Positions 1-8,982 of a DNA stretch of 64,000 bases are shown in pieces. The stretch is from assembly GCF_029989365.1 (NCBI RefSeq), contig NZ_JAPRAQ010000005.1:248001-312000 (forward strand), in the 5' to 3' direction. How positions within the stretch are numbered: position 1 is the first letter of the stretch; each line of letters starts with the position of its first letter. The position numbers and the translations under genes were made by a program. The notes under the pieces were generated by a model that saw only the letters and a list, made by a program, of their open reading frames with translations, was not told the origin of the DNA and made no database searches. This DNA is from Bradyrhizobium sp. Arg816. Its GTDB lineage: Bacteria; Pseudomonadota; Alphaproteobacteria; Rhizobiales; Xanthobacteraceae.

Positions 1-349
1 AACCGTCTTCCTCATGGAGGCCGGTGCGCTCCGTGCAGGTGTTGTTCAGCAGACGCTGGCCTACCTCTCGCCAGATTGCGCCAGCCCCGTAGAAGCGAGT
101 GGCGTCTGCCTTCTGAATTTCCACGATCCGCTCGCAGCGGCTGCAGGTGACGCGCAGCACGTGACGGCTGATCTCAGACAGTTTGTGTGCCTGGATCGGC
201 TTTTCGGCGCGAACGGCATCGGCGCGGGCTTCCCCGAGAAGCGACGCCCAGTACGCAGCTGGCAAGTCGTCGGCTGGACCGACGGCCGGCGTGGAAGGGG
301 TGTTCTTGCCGACGGCAAGGGTATTGGCCAGCTTCTGGATCTGTTTCAT
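1..349 (-). CDS. hypothetical protein with CxxC motif, C-terminus off the window
   Basis: The frame is open from an ATG at 347-349 to the left edge (116 residues seen, no stop reached). The N-terminal 50 residues are polar and Ala/Pro-rich. They are followed by a compact region with a CSRC pair at about residues 69-72 and another Cys near 105, which suggests a small metal-binding knuckle. I recognise this as a conserved hypothetical of Bradyrhizobium-type genomes but know no function. A LexA-type operator (398-412) lies 49 bases upstream of the start, so SOS control is plausible. It is divergent from ku. A longer start is excluded by a stop between an upstream ATG (387) and this frame. Confidence 0.6.
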   Translation of the reverse strand, partial: MKQIQKLANTLAVGKNTPSTPAVGPADDLPAAYWASLLGEARADAVRAEKPIQAHKLSEISRHVLRVTCSRCERIVEIQKADATRFYGAGAIWREVGQRLLNNTCTERTGLHEEDG

Positions 350-397
350 GGTCGGAAAGCGCCAACTAGCGGGTCGGTCGGTCATGGTCAGAGTAGA

Positions 398-412
398 ACA
401 TAACAAGAACAA
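398..412. promoter_or_regulatory. LexA box (GAAC-N7-GAAC) between divergent genes
   Basis: GAAC at 398-401 and 409-412 are separated by exactly seven bases (ATAACAA). On the minus strand this reads GTTC-N7-GTTC, the LexA operator known from alphaproteobacteria. It sits between the leftward Cys-motif gene (start 349) and the rightward ku gene (start 526), so either or both could be SOS controlled. A matching site is at 3254-3268. Confidence 0.65.
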
Positions 413-525
413 ATGGTCGAATCTGGTTCTCAGAAAAATGCTTCGGACCGCCTGGCCGTTTGTCGGAACTGGTCGCGGTCGTTCGTCTTGAATCCGAGAC
501 GCCCTAGACCGGAGTTCTGCGTACC

Positions 526-1557
526 ATGGCCCCGCGCGCCAACTGGAAAGGCTTTTTGAGGCTCTCCCTGGTCACCTGTCCGGTGGCTCTGTATCCGGCG
601 ACCTCGGAGAGTGAGAAGGTCTCGTTCAACCAGCTCAACCGGGCGACGGGCCATCGGATCAAATACCTGAAGGTCGATGCGGATACCGGCGACGAGGTAC
701 CCAACGAGGACATCGTCAAGGGCTACCAGCTTGAAAAGGACCAATTCATCGAGGTGACGAAGGAGGAGCTCGAAGAGATCGCATTGGAGTCGACGCGAAC
801 CATTGAGATCGACGAGTTCGTCAATAGATCCGAAATCGACCCGAGGTATCTGATCCGTCCCTACTACCTGCGTCCCGACGGCAAGGTTGGTCACGACGCC
901 TTTGCCGTGATCCGCGAGACCATACGCGAGATGGACAAGGTTGCGATCGGGCGGGTCGTGCTGACCAATCGCGAACACATCATCGCTCTCGAACCGCGCG
1001 AAAAGGGCTTGATCGGTACCCTGCTGCGCTATCCCTACGAGGTCCGCGATCCGGCGGAGTATTTCGACGAAATCCAGGACGTCAAAGTCACAAAGGACAT
1101 GCTGGATCTCGCGAAGCACATCGTGAACCAGAAGGCGGGGACGTTCGACCCTGGGAAGTTCGAAGACCACTATGAAACCGCACTGATAGACCTGATCAAC
1201 CAGAAGCGCTCGGGCAAGACCATCCGCCCGAAGGAGCGGCCCAAAGGCGAAAACGTCGTCGATCTGATGGAGGCGCTGCGGCAGAGCGTCGGTCGGGAGG
1301 GCGCGCCGGCGAAGGCGAGCAAGCCCGCCAAGAAGCCGCGCAAGGCGGCGGCGGGTCAGAAAGAGATGTTGATGTCGATCAAGGCAAGAAGCCGGCGAAG
1401 GAAGCAGCGGCGAAGAAGCCCGCGACGGGCCAGCGGCGGAAGTCGGCTTAGGCGACTGATGTCAGGCACTGGTGGCGCTTCAGGAAAGCGCGAATTTCCT
1501 CGATCGTCCGCTGCGGCCCAACGCGCGATAGGGTGCTTCGACTGGACGCTGCGATGA
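526..1557 (+). CDS. ku: Ku family DNA end-binding protein, C-terminal tail frameshifted
   Basis: Homodimeric bacterial Ku threads onto double-strand ends and recruits LigD for non-homologous end joining. The N-terminus (MAPRANWKGFLRLSLVTCPV) and the whole core to about residue 285 match rhizobial Ku closely. After KEMLMSI (about residue 285) the frame leaves the family: a lysine-rich tail that would end at the TAG at 1449-1451 is encoded in the +2 frame, so one base appears lost near 1381-1384. The frame in use instead gives about 59 different residues, still strongly basic (RSRRRKQRRRS). It ends at a TGA that overlaps the next start as ATGA. The core is complete, so function is likely kept. 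No ligD is seen in the window. Confidence 0.9.
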   Translation: MAPRANWKGFLRLSLVTCPVALYPATSESEKVSFNQLNRATGHRIKYLKVDADTGDEVPNEDIVKGYQLEKDQFIEVTKEELEEIALESTRTIEIDEFVNRSEIDPRYLIRPYYLRPDGKVGHDAFAVIRETIREMDKVAIGRVVLTNREHIIALEPREKGLIGTLLRYPYEVRDPAEYFDEIQDVKVTKDMLDLAKHIVNQKAGTFDPGKFEDHYETALIDLINQKRSGKTIRPKERPKGENVVDLMEALRQSVGREGAPAKASKPAKKPRKAAAGQKEMLMSIKARSRRRKQRRRSPRRASGGSRLRRLMSGTGGASGKREFPRSSAAAQRAIGCFDWTLR

Positions 1558-2021
1558 CCTTCACGATCGGCATCATCTCGGATACGCACGGCCTGCTTAG
1601 GCCGGAGGCTCTTCGCTTGCTGGCCCACGTCGACCACATCATTCACGGCGGCGACATCGGCGATCCCGAGATCATCACCGCGCTACGGAGAGTTGCCCCC
1701 GTCACGGCGATCAGGGGGAACGTAGACACGGGCGAGTGGGCCACCGAATTTGCCGAAACCGAGCTCGTGCGGCTCGCCGGACGGTTGTTCTACGTTCTGC
1801 ACGACCGCAATGTCCTGCAGGTCGATCCCGTAGCTGAGGGCATCGATGTCATTGTTTCCGGCCACTCCCATATGCCGAATATCGCTACCGTCGATGGCGT
1901 ACTCTACGTGAATCCCGGCAGCGCGGGGCGCAGACGTTTCAAGCTACCGATCACGCTTGCGAGCCTCGAAGTCGCGCCCGACGGACTGAACCCGATCATC
2001 CACGATCTTGAAGTCGGATAG
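1554..2021 (+). CDS. YfcE/MJ0936-type metallophosphoesterase
   Basis: This is a 155-residue calcineurin-like phosphoesterase of the short YfcE type. Metal-binding motifs are all visible: SDTH at about 9-12, GGD at 32-34, GN at 55-56, GHSH at 103-106, followed by NPGS. Family members hydrolyse phosphodiesters with a dinuclear metal centre; the natural substrate here is unknown. The start ATG at 1554 overlaps the stop of the frameshifted ku frame (ATGA), which would couple translation. The alternative start inside ku at 1533 adds residues that are not part of the domain. Confidence 0.85.
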   Translation: MTFTIGIISDTHGLLRPEALRLLAHVDHIIHGGDIGDPEIITALRRVAPVTAIRGNVDTGEWATEFAETELVRLAGRLFYVLHDRNVLQVDPVAEGIDVIVSGHSHMPNIATVDGVLYVNPGSAGRRRFKLPITLASLEVAPDGLNPIIHDLEVG

Positions 2022-2102
2022 GCCGCGCCGCGCACGTCCAGCCAGGCGAAACCTTCGGCGCCGTTTCGGTCGCCGCGCTGTAAGCCGCGTCTATGGGCGG
2101 CG

Positions 2103-3146
2103 TCAGATAGGCAGATCGAGCTGAGGTCCAATATCGTCGTTCGCCGGCGTTTGCAGCGACGACAGCGGCACGCCCAGAAGGCGAACCGACTTCGGGAAGG
2201 GCATCTCGGCCTGCAGCAGGGCGACCGCCAAGCTCTCCAAGTTGTCCCGGCTCGATACGAAATTCGGGATCGACCGGCTCCGCGTGATGATCTCGAAATC
2301 GAAGAACTTGACCTTGAGCGTCACAGTCCTTCCCCGGTTGCCGGTGATCTCACAGTGGCGCCAGACCTTGTCGATCAGTGGCTGGAGTTCGGCCGCCATC
2401 GCGTCGAATGTCGTGAGGTCCACCAAGAACGTGTTCTCGGCGCCGATGGACTTGCGGATGCGGTTGGCGCGGACGGGACGATCGTCGACGCCGCGCGAGA
2501 TCCAGTAGTAATAGGCGCCGGACTTGCCGAAGTTGGCGTTCATGAATTCGAGCGTCTGGTTGCGGATGTCCATTCCGGTGAAGATGCCGAGGCCGTTCAT
2601 CTTCGCGCTCGTCGCCGGACCGATGCCGTGGAATTTGCCGACCGGCAGCGACTCCACGAACGCGGCGCCCATCTCGGGAGAGATGACGTACTGGCCGTTC
2701 GGCTTCCTGTGATCCGAAGCGAGCTTCGCGAGAAACTTGTTGTAGCTGATGCCGGCTGAAGCGTTGAGGCCCGTCTCGGCCTTGATCTTCTCGCGGATCC
2801 GCAGCGCGACGTCGCGGGCAAGGGGTATGCCCTGCAGGTTGTCGGTGACGTCGAGATAAGCCTCGTCCAGCGACAACGGTTCGATGAACGGCGTGTGCTC
2901 CGCGAAGATGTCGCGGATTTGCCGGCTGATTGCTTTGTAGACCTCGAAGCGCGGTCTAACGAAGATCAGGTCCGGACACTGCCTCTTGGCGGTGACGCAC
3001 GCCATCGCAGAGCGGACCCCGAACTTGCGCGCCTCGTAGCTTGCCGCAGCTACGACGCCACGTTCCGCCGAGCCGCCGACCGCGGCCGGCTTGCCTTGAA
3101 GATCCGGATTGTTCCTCTGCTCGACCGACGCATAGAAGGCATCCAT
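2103..3146 (-). CDS. dinB: DNA polymerase IV (Y-family), start codon problematic
   Basis: This is an error-prone translesion polymerase. The body is intact: the SLDEAYLDVT motif carrying the second pair of catalytic acidic residues, the thumb, and the little finger with a GRTVTLKVKF segment. It lacks an obvious C-terminal clamp-binding extension. The first ATG (3146) corresponds to the Met that follows the catalytic Asp of the usual HxDMD motif. That Asp and the preceding RKIIHI strand are encoded in frame just upstream (3147-3167), but an in-frame TAG lies at 3210-3212 and no ATG, GTG or TTG occurs between. Either a non-standard start is used or the 5' end is damaged. A LexA box lies at 3254-3268 and the gene diverges from the FAN1-like gene. 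Confidence 0.85.
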   Translation of the reverse strand: MDAFYASVEQRNNPDLQGKPAAVGGSAERGVVAAASYEARKFGVRSAMACVTAKRQCPDLIFVRPRFEVYKAISRQIRDIFAEHTPFIEPLSLDEAYLDVTDNLQGIPLARDVALRIREKIKAETGLNASAGISYNKFLAKLASDHRKPNGQYVISPEMGAAFVESLPVGKFHGIGPATSAKMNGLGIFTGMDIRNQTLEFMNANFGKSGAYYYWISRGVDDRPVRANRIRKSIGAENTFLVDLTTFDAMAAELQPLIDKVWRHCEITGNRGRTVTLKVKFFDFEIITRSRSIPNFVSSRDNLESLAVALLQAEMPFPKSVRLLGVPLSSLQTPANDDIGPQLDLPI

Positions 3147-3253
3147 GTCGATGTGGATGATCTTGCGGTGGGAAAGGCCGGTGTCGAGTCGGCTTTCGGC
3201 CGGTGCTTTCTACGGTCCGTCCTTCGCTCCCGCCTTGACAAATAGAGCTTTCG

Positions 3254-3268
3254 GAACAAAAAAGGAAC
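3254..3268. promoter_or_regulatory. LexA box (GAAC-N7-GAAC) between dinB and the FAN1-like gene
   Basis: GAAC at 3254-3257 and 3265-3268 are separated by seven bases (AAAAAAG). This is the alphaproteobacterial LexA operator. It sits about 108 bases upstream of the first ATG of dinB on one side and 75 bases upstream of the nuclease start on the other. dinB is a classical SOS gene, which supports the site. The divergent layout implies that the nuclease shares the control. Confidence 0.75.
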
Positions 3269-3342
3269 GATAAAACTGTGTTTGGCGGATCGTTGAGAGC
3301 AGATTCGTCGACCAGAAACGATGGGAACCCGGCGCGCGTCAA

Positions 3343-5505
3343 ATGAAGCCTACCACGTTGCCGGTCTACTACTATCTCGACCACTTCGTCGAAATGCTCG
3401 ACTTTGTCGAGAGGACGTATGGCGAGATCCTAACCGACGAGCAACGTTCGTTCACCGCGCGCTTTCGCATCCTCTCGAAGGACGCGCAGTGTCTGCTCAT
3501 CCGGATGGTCAACCGGCGAGGGGCGATCTTCAATCGCGCACTCTTTAAGTACCGCGAGATAACCGACCTCGAAATCGCGGCTCGTGACTTGATCGAGTGT
3601 GGCCATGCGCGCGGCCTGCGTGCCGAGGACTATTCCGCCTTCGTACTTTGCCTGCCGAAGACCGCACTTCTCGACGGCGCCCGTGCAGCGGGGTTCGGCC
3701 GCGACGTCCTCACCTCATGGTCGAAACCGGTGCTGGCCGACTTCTTCGTTGCCGCAATTCCGTTCGATCTTGCGGCAAAACATTGCGGGGCCGGCGGCTT
3801 CATAGCGCTCGACAACACGCGGCCGATCGAATTCCTGCTGTACCTCTATTTCGGAAAGACGGTCGACGACCTCAAGAACTTCGCTCTGCGCGATCTCGGC
3901 GTCCTGCGCACGAACAGGGAGACGTCGTTCAGCGCTCGCTTTGCCGACGCCGACGAAGCTCATGCATGCTTTCACTACAGCCAAGTGCTGGACCGCATCG
4001 AGGTCCGTTCTGCCGGCATCTATGCACGGGAGGCTGCAGCGATCCTGGACGGACCCCCGCGGACGACCGAATATGCCGCCGACCTTGCGGCCCGCGCCGC
4101 GTGCCGGGTCGGGCAGTTCTTCGAGAAGCAAGGCGACAAGGATCTGGCCGAACGGCTTTATCGTTTCGGCGGCTCGGCCGATTGCCGCGAGCGCCTCGTC
4201 CGGTTGCTGTACGCGGAGGGCGACAAGGAAGCGTCTGAGAATTTGCTGCGGGACATGATCGATGATCCCGAAAGCGACGACGAGCATCTCTTCGCGACGG
4301 ATTTCTACGCGCGCAAGTTCGGCGGACGGCGGACAGGTCTGTGCACTGAGTTGCTACGATCGGGGCGGACGATCGTCGTCGACGACACGCATCGCGGTAA
4401 TCCCGAGGCTGGGGTGGCTGGCGTGCTGCGGCGCCTGGGCGGGCAGGTCTACTTCGCGGAGAATACGCTTTGGCACATGCTGTTCGGGCTGCTGTTCTGG
4501 GATGAGCTTTTCGAGTCCGGCCAGCTTCACAGCGGTTTCGACTGGGTTCCGCATTGCCTTCGCGACCGGACGTTCCATCGGCGGTTCGCCTCGCAGATCG
4601 ACGTCAAGCTCGCGGAGATCAGATCCGGTAATGCGCTTCCGATCGTCTTGCGCACCGTCACCGCTAGATGGGGCCGACCCAATGGAGTCTTCGCTTGGGA
4701 CCACGTGCAGATGGGCGCACTGCGTGCCTTGCTCGAAGGCGCCCGCGCGGACGGTTTGGCCGAGATTGTTCAGGCGATGTGCGAAGACTTTCCCCGCACG
4801 CGGGACGGTTTCCCTGATCTGATGCAAGTGCGCGACGGCAAGGTGTCTTTCGTCGAGGTCAAGGCGGAAGGCGACGCCATACGCCGCAACCAACTGACTC
4901 GCCTGCGCCAGCTGGAGAACGCCGGCATCCCGGCCAAGATCGGCCGCGTGGACTACCGGTTCGACCCGGAGCAGGACTACGTGGTCGTCGACATTGAGAC
5001 CACGGGAACCTGGTCGTCTGGTGATCGCATCACCGAAATCGGTGCGGTCAAGGTCCGTAACCATCAAGTCGTCGACGAGTGGCACTCGCTTGTTAATCCG
5101 CAGCGGCCGATCCCCGCGAAGATCGTCGAACTGACCGGCATCACCAACCAGATCGTTCGGGATGCGCCCGTGTTCCACGAAGTCGCCGACAGTTTTATGG
5201 CGTTCATGGGGGACGGCATCTTCGTCGCCCACAACGTGAACTTCGACTACGGCTTCCTGTCGTACGAGTACGAACGGCTCGAACGACGCTTCCGCTTTCC
5301 GAAGCTGTGTACTTGCGTGGGAATGCGACGTCGATATCCCGGGCACAAATCGTACGGACTCGGAAAGTTGTGCGCGATCTACGACATCGAGCTCGAAGAA
5401 CACCATCGCGCGCTATGCGACGCTCGGGCGGCGGCCCGGCTGTTGAACCTCATAAACAAGAAGCGCGACGACGGCATTTCGGCAGAAGCGGTGCAGGCTG
5501 CTTAG
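3343..5505 (+). CDS. FAN1-like VRR-NUC nuclease fused to a DEDDh 3'-5' exonuclease
   Basis: The protein has 720 residues in two parts. The first 530 resemble bacterial FAN1: helical repeat-like segments, a NTLWHMLFGLLFWDELF stretch, and a VRR-NUC nuclease core with PDLM at about residue 490 and EVKAEGD at about 504 (the PD-ExK metal site). FAN1 nucleases incise branched DNA and act in interstrand crosslink repair. From about 545 to the end lies a DnaQ-type exonuclease: DIETTG (Exo I), NVNFDYG near 631 (Exo II), and HRALCDA near 688 (Exo III, DEDDh type). Both active sites look complete. The shared LexA box with dinB points to a DNA-damage role. The start ATG at 3343 has no strong ribosome site. 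The physiological substrate is inferred. Confidence 0.8.
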   Translation: MKPTTLPVYYYLDHFVEMLDFVERTYGEILTDEQRSFTARFRILSKDAQCLLIRMVNRRGAIFNRALFKYREITDLEIAARDLIECGHARGLRAEDYSAFVLCLPKTALLDGARAAGFGRDVLTSWSKPVLADFFVAAIPFDLAAKHCGAGGFIALDNTRPIEFLLYLYFGKTVDDLKNFALRDLGVLRTNRETSFSARFADADEAHACFHYSQVLDRIEVRSAGIYAREAAAILDGPPRTTEYAADLAARAACRVGQFFEKQGDKDLAERLYRFGGSADCRERLVRLLYAEGDKEASENLLRDMIDDPESDDEHLFATDFYARKFGGRRTGLCTELLRSGRTIVVDDTHRGNPEAGVAGVLRRLGGQVYFAENTLWHMLFGLLFWDELFESGQLHSGFDWVPHCLRDRTFHRRFASQIDVKLAEIRSGNALPIVLRTVTARWGRPNGVFAWDHVQMGALRALLEGARADGLAEIVQAMCEDFPRTRDGFPDLMQVRDGKVSFVEVKAEGDAIRRNQLTRLRQLENAGIPAKIGRVDYRFDPEQDYVVVDIETTGTWSSGDRITEIGAVKVRNHQVVDEWHSLVNPQRPIPAKIVELTGITNQIVRDAPVFHEVADSFMAFMGDGIFVAHNVNFDYGFLSYEYERLERRFRFPKLCTCVGMRRRYPGHKSYGLGKLCAIYDIELEEHHRALCDARAAARLLNLINKKRDDGISAEAVQAA

Positions 5506-5579
5506 TCGCATTCCGGACAAGATCGCCTCTGCCGTCCCATACTACGGCGACGAAAGACCGAGGCCGCTAGATCAAAATG

Positions 5580-5842
5580 CTAGTCTGTTGGACACTCTGG
5601 GCACGTGTCGCCGATTGAGTCCAACACCTCGGCAATTGCGGCTGCGGCGGCCGCCGGCGAGACGCCGGGCGGCGTGCCTCACAGGCGAGCTGGAACGCGC
5701 GGTCGCGGGCATGAGGATCGGCCCGATCGAGCATCCAACCGTGCTCCTCGCATTCGCGGATGGTGCCGGCATCGCTCAGCGCCAAAATGGCCCAGCCACG
5801 CAGGGTCCGTATTGCCGGCCGTCTCTCCTTCGTCATCAGCAT
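5580..5842 (-). pseudogene. frameshifted small conserved hypothetical
   Basis: The first part reads from ATG 5842 (good AGGAG eight bases upstream) as MLMTKERRPAIRT... to HARDRAFQLACEA. The continuation typical of this Bradyrhizobium family is in another frame: a VSPAAAAAIAEVLDSIGD segment ending CPECPTD and TAG at 5580-5582. One indel near 5680-5700 separates them. The C-terminal CPEC pair is part of the family signature. Function is unknown. The remainder in the original frame reads into nonsense. Confidence 0.6.
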
Positions 5843-5851
5843 AGAGATCAC

Positions 5852-7020
5852 TCCTGCCGGGACGAATCCTTCCGCCCCCTCGCTCGTTCCGGGCGGTTAG
5901 CACGCAGGGATTCGCAATCGGCAGGGCTCCGGCTTGTCCACCTGTTCCGTTGTCCTGTGCAGAACGCTAGGCGACCGGGGCGGTCGTTCTTCTCCCAGTC
6001 GCCACGATCCGCAGAGTGCTGCCCTTAGCGGCAGCGCTTGCAGCTCAGTGCGCTCCTCGTCGCGTCCATCAAAGCCTCTGCGATAACGGCATGCACTCTG
6101 CGAAGGCCCTGCAAACAAAGTGGAAAGCTAACGCTGCCGAACAGGCTTGAACTGTCTCCCCGATCTGCCGCGGTATTGATTTTATGAAAGTTCTAGATCC
6201 GTAACACCGTTCTTGTGTGGCACATTCAATGAAGCAGACGGAGTTAGTTTGCTCACTCATGAGGTTTCTAACAAAACGGAGTCAGTTGGCTCACTGATAA
6301 GGTTTCTGCCAAAAGCTTATCAGTGGCTGAGGCCAAGGTTCCGCAAAATCCCTCCGTGAACAGACAGTCCCCGCGTCGGCCAAAGTGCCGAATGAACGCC
6401 CACGCCACCAGCATTCCCGGAGCGCCGAGAGGTCTCGGCGAGGGACTGTGGGCTCCTGGGGATATGACGTGACTATCTGAAGAATTCCGTAGCGCAGCTC
6501 ACAGTTGATAAGGGAATATTCGCAATCAATACCCTCTACCAATACCTGCGGAGCACAACTTGGACCGACAACATAGCGCGCCAATTCTTCTCACCTCAGA
6601 AGGGCGCTCCATTGCTCTTGAGCTTATCCCGCAGCGTGGCCCGGCGGCTGCAATGCTTGAGGCCCATGAGTTGGTCCACGCTCACGCTGCAGCTCCGCCA
6701 ATTGCCGAAAGATGGGTTGAGCCCTTGCGAAACCCATCACCAATCCGACTCTCTCTCGCCATATCGAAGACCGATTTCGGACTGGTGGGCCGCCCAGCGG
6801 ATCGGGTCGTGACCGAGTTCGACGTGAGAGTGAAACGAAGACGACGCCCAATCGCGCACGCGTTTCATCCGAGCATGCATCGGATCGGCTCGCACCCGCG
6901 AGCAGACGTCAAGGCGAAGCAACAGAGAGGCAGCTGAGGTCCAACAGCAGACTGATGCGCGGAAGGAAAGAGCGTATCATTCATCCTTGTCGACACGCTA
7001 TGACCAAAGCGCCGGCTTAT
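5852..7020. other. gene-poor stretch
   Basis: No reading frame here looks like a protein on either strand; the longest frames lack recognisable composition or ribosome sites. The only structure I see is the 38-base tandem repeat and inverted repeat at 6238-6325, described separately. Confidence 0.5.
6238..6325. repeat. tandem 38-bp repeat plus 10-bp inverted repeat; possible IS end relic
   Basis: Two imperfect copies of a 38-base unit lie head to tail (6238-6275 and 6276-6313; six mismatches). The second copy contains CACTGATAAG (6292-6301), which pairs perfectly with CTTATCAGTG at 6316-6325 across a 14-base loop. The 14-mer CACTGATAAGGTTT at 6292-6305 recurs exactly on the other strand at 19380-19393. 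Repeated short units of this kind are typical of the multiple terminal repeats of IS21-like elements, but no transposase remains nearby. Confidence 0.5.
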
Positions 7021-7258
7021 TCACGGCGCGATGACAGCGCCTCGCGGGTCGATAGCGCGATTTATAGCGACGTAGTCGATCTCACCACGCGTGATGCCGA
7101 TGTCCATCAACTCGCCGTCCGTCAGCCGGCATAGCTGGGCTCGCAGTATCTCGCGTTTTCGCCACTCGCAAAACGCATCCCAATATGCTTCGAGGGGGCT
7201 GTAACTGCCGCCTTGCGGTTGCCGGTTCGAACTCAGTGGTCTCGTGGATCGTGCTCAT
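7021..7258 (-). pseudogene. DUF1127-family small protein, frameshifted
   Basis: The start side reads MSTIHETTEFEPATA from ATG 7258, as in many rhizobial DUF1127 proteins. The conserved part (YWDAFCEWRKREILRAQL, then LTDGELMDIGITRGEID) is in a different frame ending at TGA 7021-7023. A single indel around 7205-7225 separates them. DUF1127 proteins are short basic proteins, some of which bind RNA. Alternatively the C-terminal frame could start at a CTG, but I think gene decay is more likely. Confidence 0.6.
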
Positions 7259-7384
7259 CGCGGTGTGTCCAAGGTGAGCTGTTTCACCATACTAAAGCTG
7301 CCAGCACATCCGCTGGCGCGCTTAACAGGTGGCTTACATTCTCCTTACCGGCAGCTTATTCTTTGCGCTCTTGGGGCTTCAGAG

Positions 7385-8982
7385 GTGACATCGAAGAGGA
7401 ATGGCAGCTTGCGTTATCTCTTTGAGGACTACGCATTGGATACCGACCGGCGCGAACTGTATCGCGCAACGGACGTGATTATTGTCACACCTCAGGTGTT
7501 CGATCTGCTTGACTATCTGGTCCGAAACCGGGAGCGCGTTGTCAGTAAAGACTACCTCATCAACGCCGTTTGGAGCGAACGTATCGTTTCCGATGCCGCG
7601 CTGACGGCTCGCGTGAACGCCGCTCGGAGCGCAATCGGCGACACGGGCGAGAAGCAGCGCCTCATAAAATATTGCGGCGCAAAGGTTTCCGCTTCGTAGG
7701 CAAAGTGCAGGAAGCACAGACGCTCGCGGTTGAGCCGGTTAACGCTGCGGCGCAGAGCGGCGACATGAAGCCGACCCCAAATTCAGCGCAGCGTCTGTCC
7801 ATTGTCGTGCTGCCGTTCACCAACCTGAGCGGTAACCCCGAGCAGGACTATTTCGTTGACGGCGTGACCGAGAGCCTGACCACGGATCTATCGCGCATCG
7901 GTGGCTCGTTCGTCATAGGTCGACACACCGCATTTACCTACAAGGGCAAAGCGGTTGATCTCAAGCAAATCGGCCGCGAGCTGGATGTTCGTTCCGCGCT
8001 AGAAGGTTCTTTGCAGCGTGGCGGTGATCGGCTTCGCGTAAACGTCCAGCTCGTGGACCCCGAAACCGGCGCGCACCTGTGGGCTGATCGCTTTGACAAA
8101 CGGATGGCTGATTTGTTTGACGGCAGGACGAGATTGTATCAAGGCTCGCTACACACTGAATGCTCAACTGATCGAGGCAGAGGCGCGGCGCGCCGAGCGA
8201 TCGCCTCTTCCTGATGCGATAGATTTGTGTTTCCAGGGCCGTCATTCGTTGAACAAGGGACGCTCGCCCGAAAACCTGACACAAGCTGGTGGCTTTTTTG
8301 AGCGAGCCTTGGCGCTTGATCCCGAGAACGTCGAAGCGCTGGTCGGGAAGGCCAGCGTCGATCTAATAACTGCCGCCGCTTTCATGGTTGATGACCGCGA
8401 TGCGCGCTTGTGGCGGCGGAGGTGATGTTGAACAAGGTATGTCCATGGCTCCGCGTCATGCGCAGGCTCATATGTTGTTTGGCATGACGCAGCTGTTCAC
8501 AAGGCGCGCAGTGCTGGCAATCGGAGAATTTGAGCAGGCGCTTGCACTTGATCGCAATCTGGCCACCGCCCACGTGATGATCGTATTTACGAAGTCTTTA
8601 TTGGTCGAGGAACGGAAAGCGAAGCCCACATCCGGCGGGCGTTCCGACTCTCTCCGCGCGATAGCAACGCCTATAGGTGGATGCACTGGCTTGGCGTCGC
8701 CAAATTGATCCTCGGCGCCGACGCGGAGGCGGTCGATTGGCTGCGCCGCAGCCTTGAAGCCAACCGGACTATGCCGTGGTACATTTTCAGCTTGCTGCCG
8801 CTCTTGCACTCGTGGGCTCGCTGGAAGAGGCGCGGGCCGCCGTGCGCGCGGGGCTTGCGCTAGATCCTGCCTTCACCATACGCCGGACGCGAGGGCTCAT
8901 ACTCAGCACCGATCGAGCATTCCGCGCCGGCAGCAACCGTCTGCGCGATGGTATGCTGATGGCTGGAGTGCCGGAGGCGTGA
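7385..8982 (+). pseudogene. OmpR-type wHTH / TolB-like / TPR regulator broken by several frameshifts
   Basis: The gene starts at GTG 7385 with a CadC/OmpR-type winged helix (PQVFDLLDYLVRNRERVVSK, LINAVW...). The frame then changes near 7680 (KGFRFVGKV), giving the TolB-like segment (RLSIVVLPFTNLSGNPEQDY, GVTESLTTDLSRI, HLWADRFD). It changes again near 8120-8150 to a TPR part (LNAQLIEAEARRAERSP), near 8400-8430, near 8610-8640 (SDSLRAIATPIGG versus RDSNAYRWMHWLGVAKL), and near 8770 (MVHFQLAAALALVGSLEEAR), ending at 8982. The total of about 530 residues fits the full-length family. At least four shifts in 1.6 kb show this copy is dead. Confidence 0.75.

Noticed and set aside
4354..5406. 350-codon minus-strand open frame
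   Set aside because: Antisense shadow of the FAN1-like exonuclease gene; no family resemblance.
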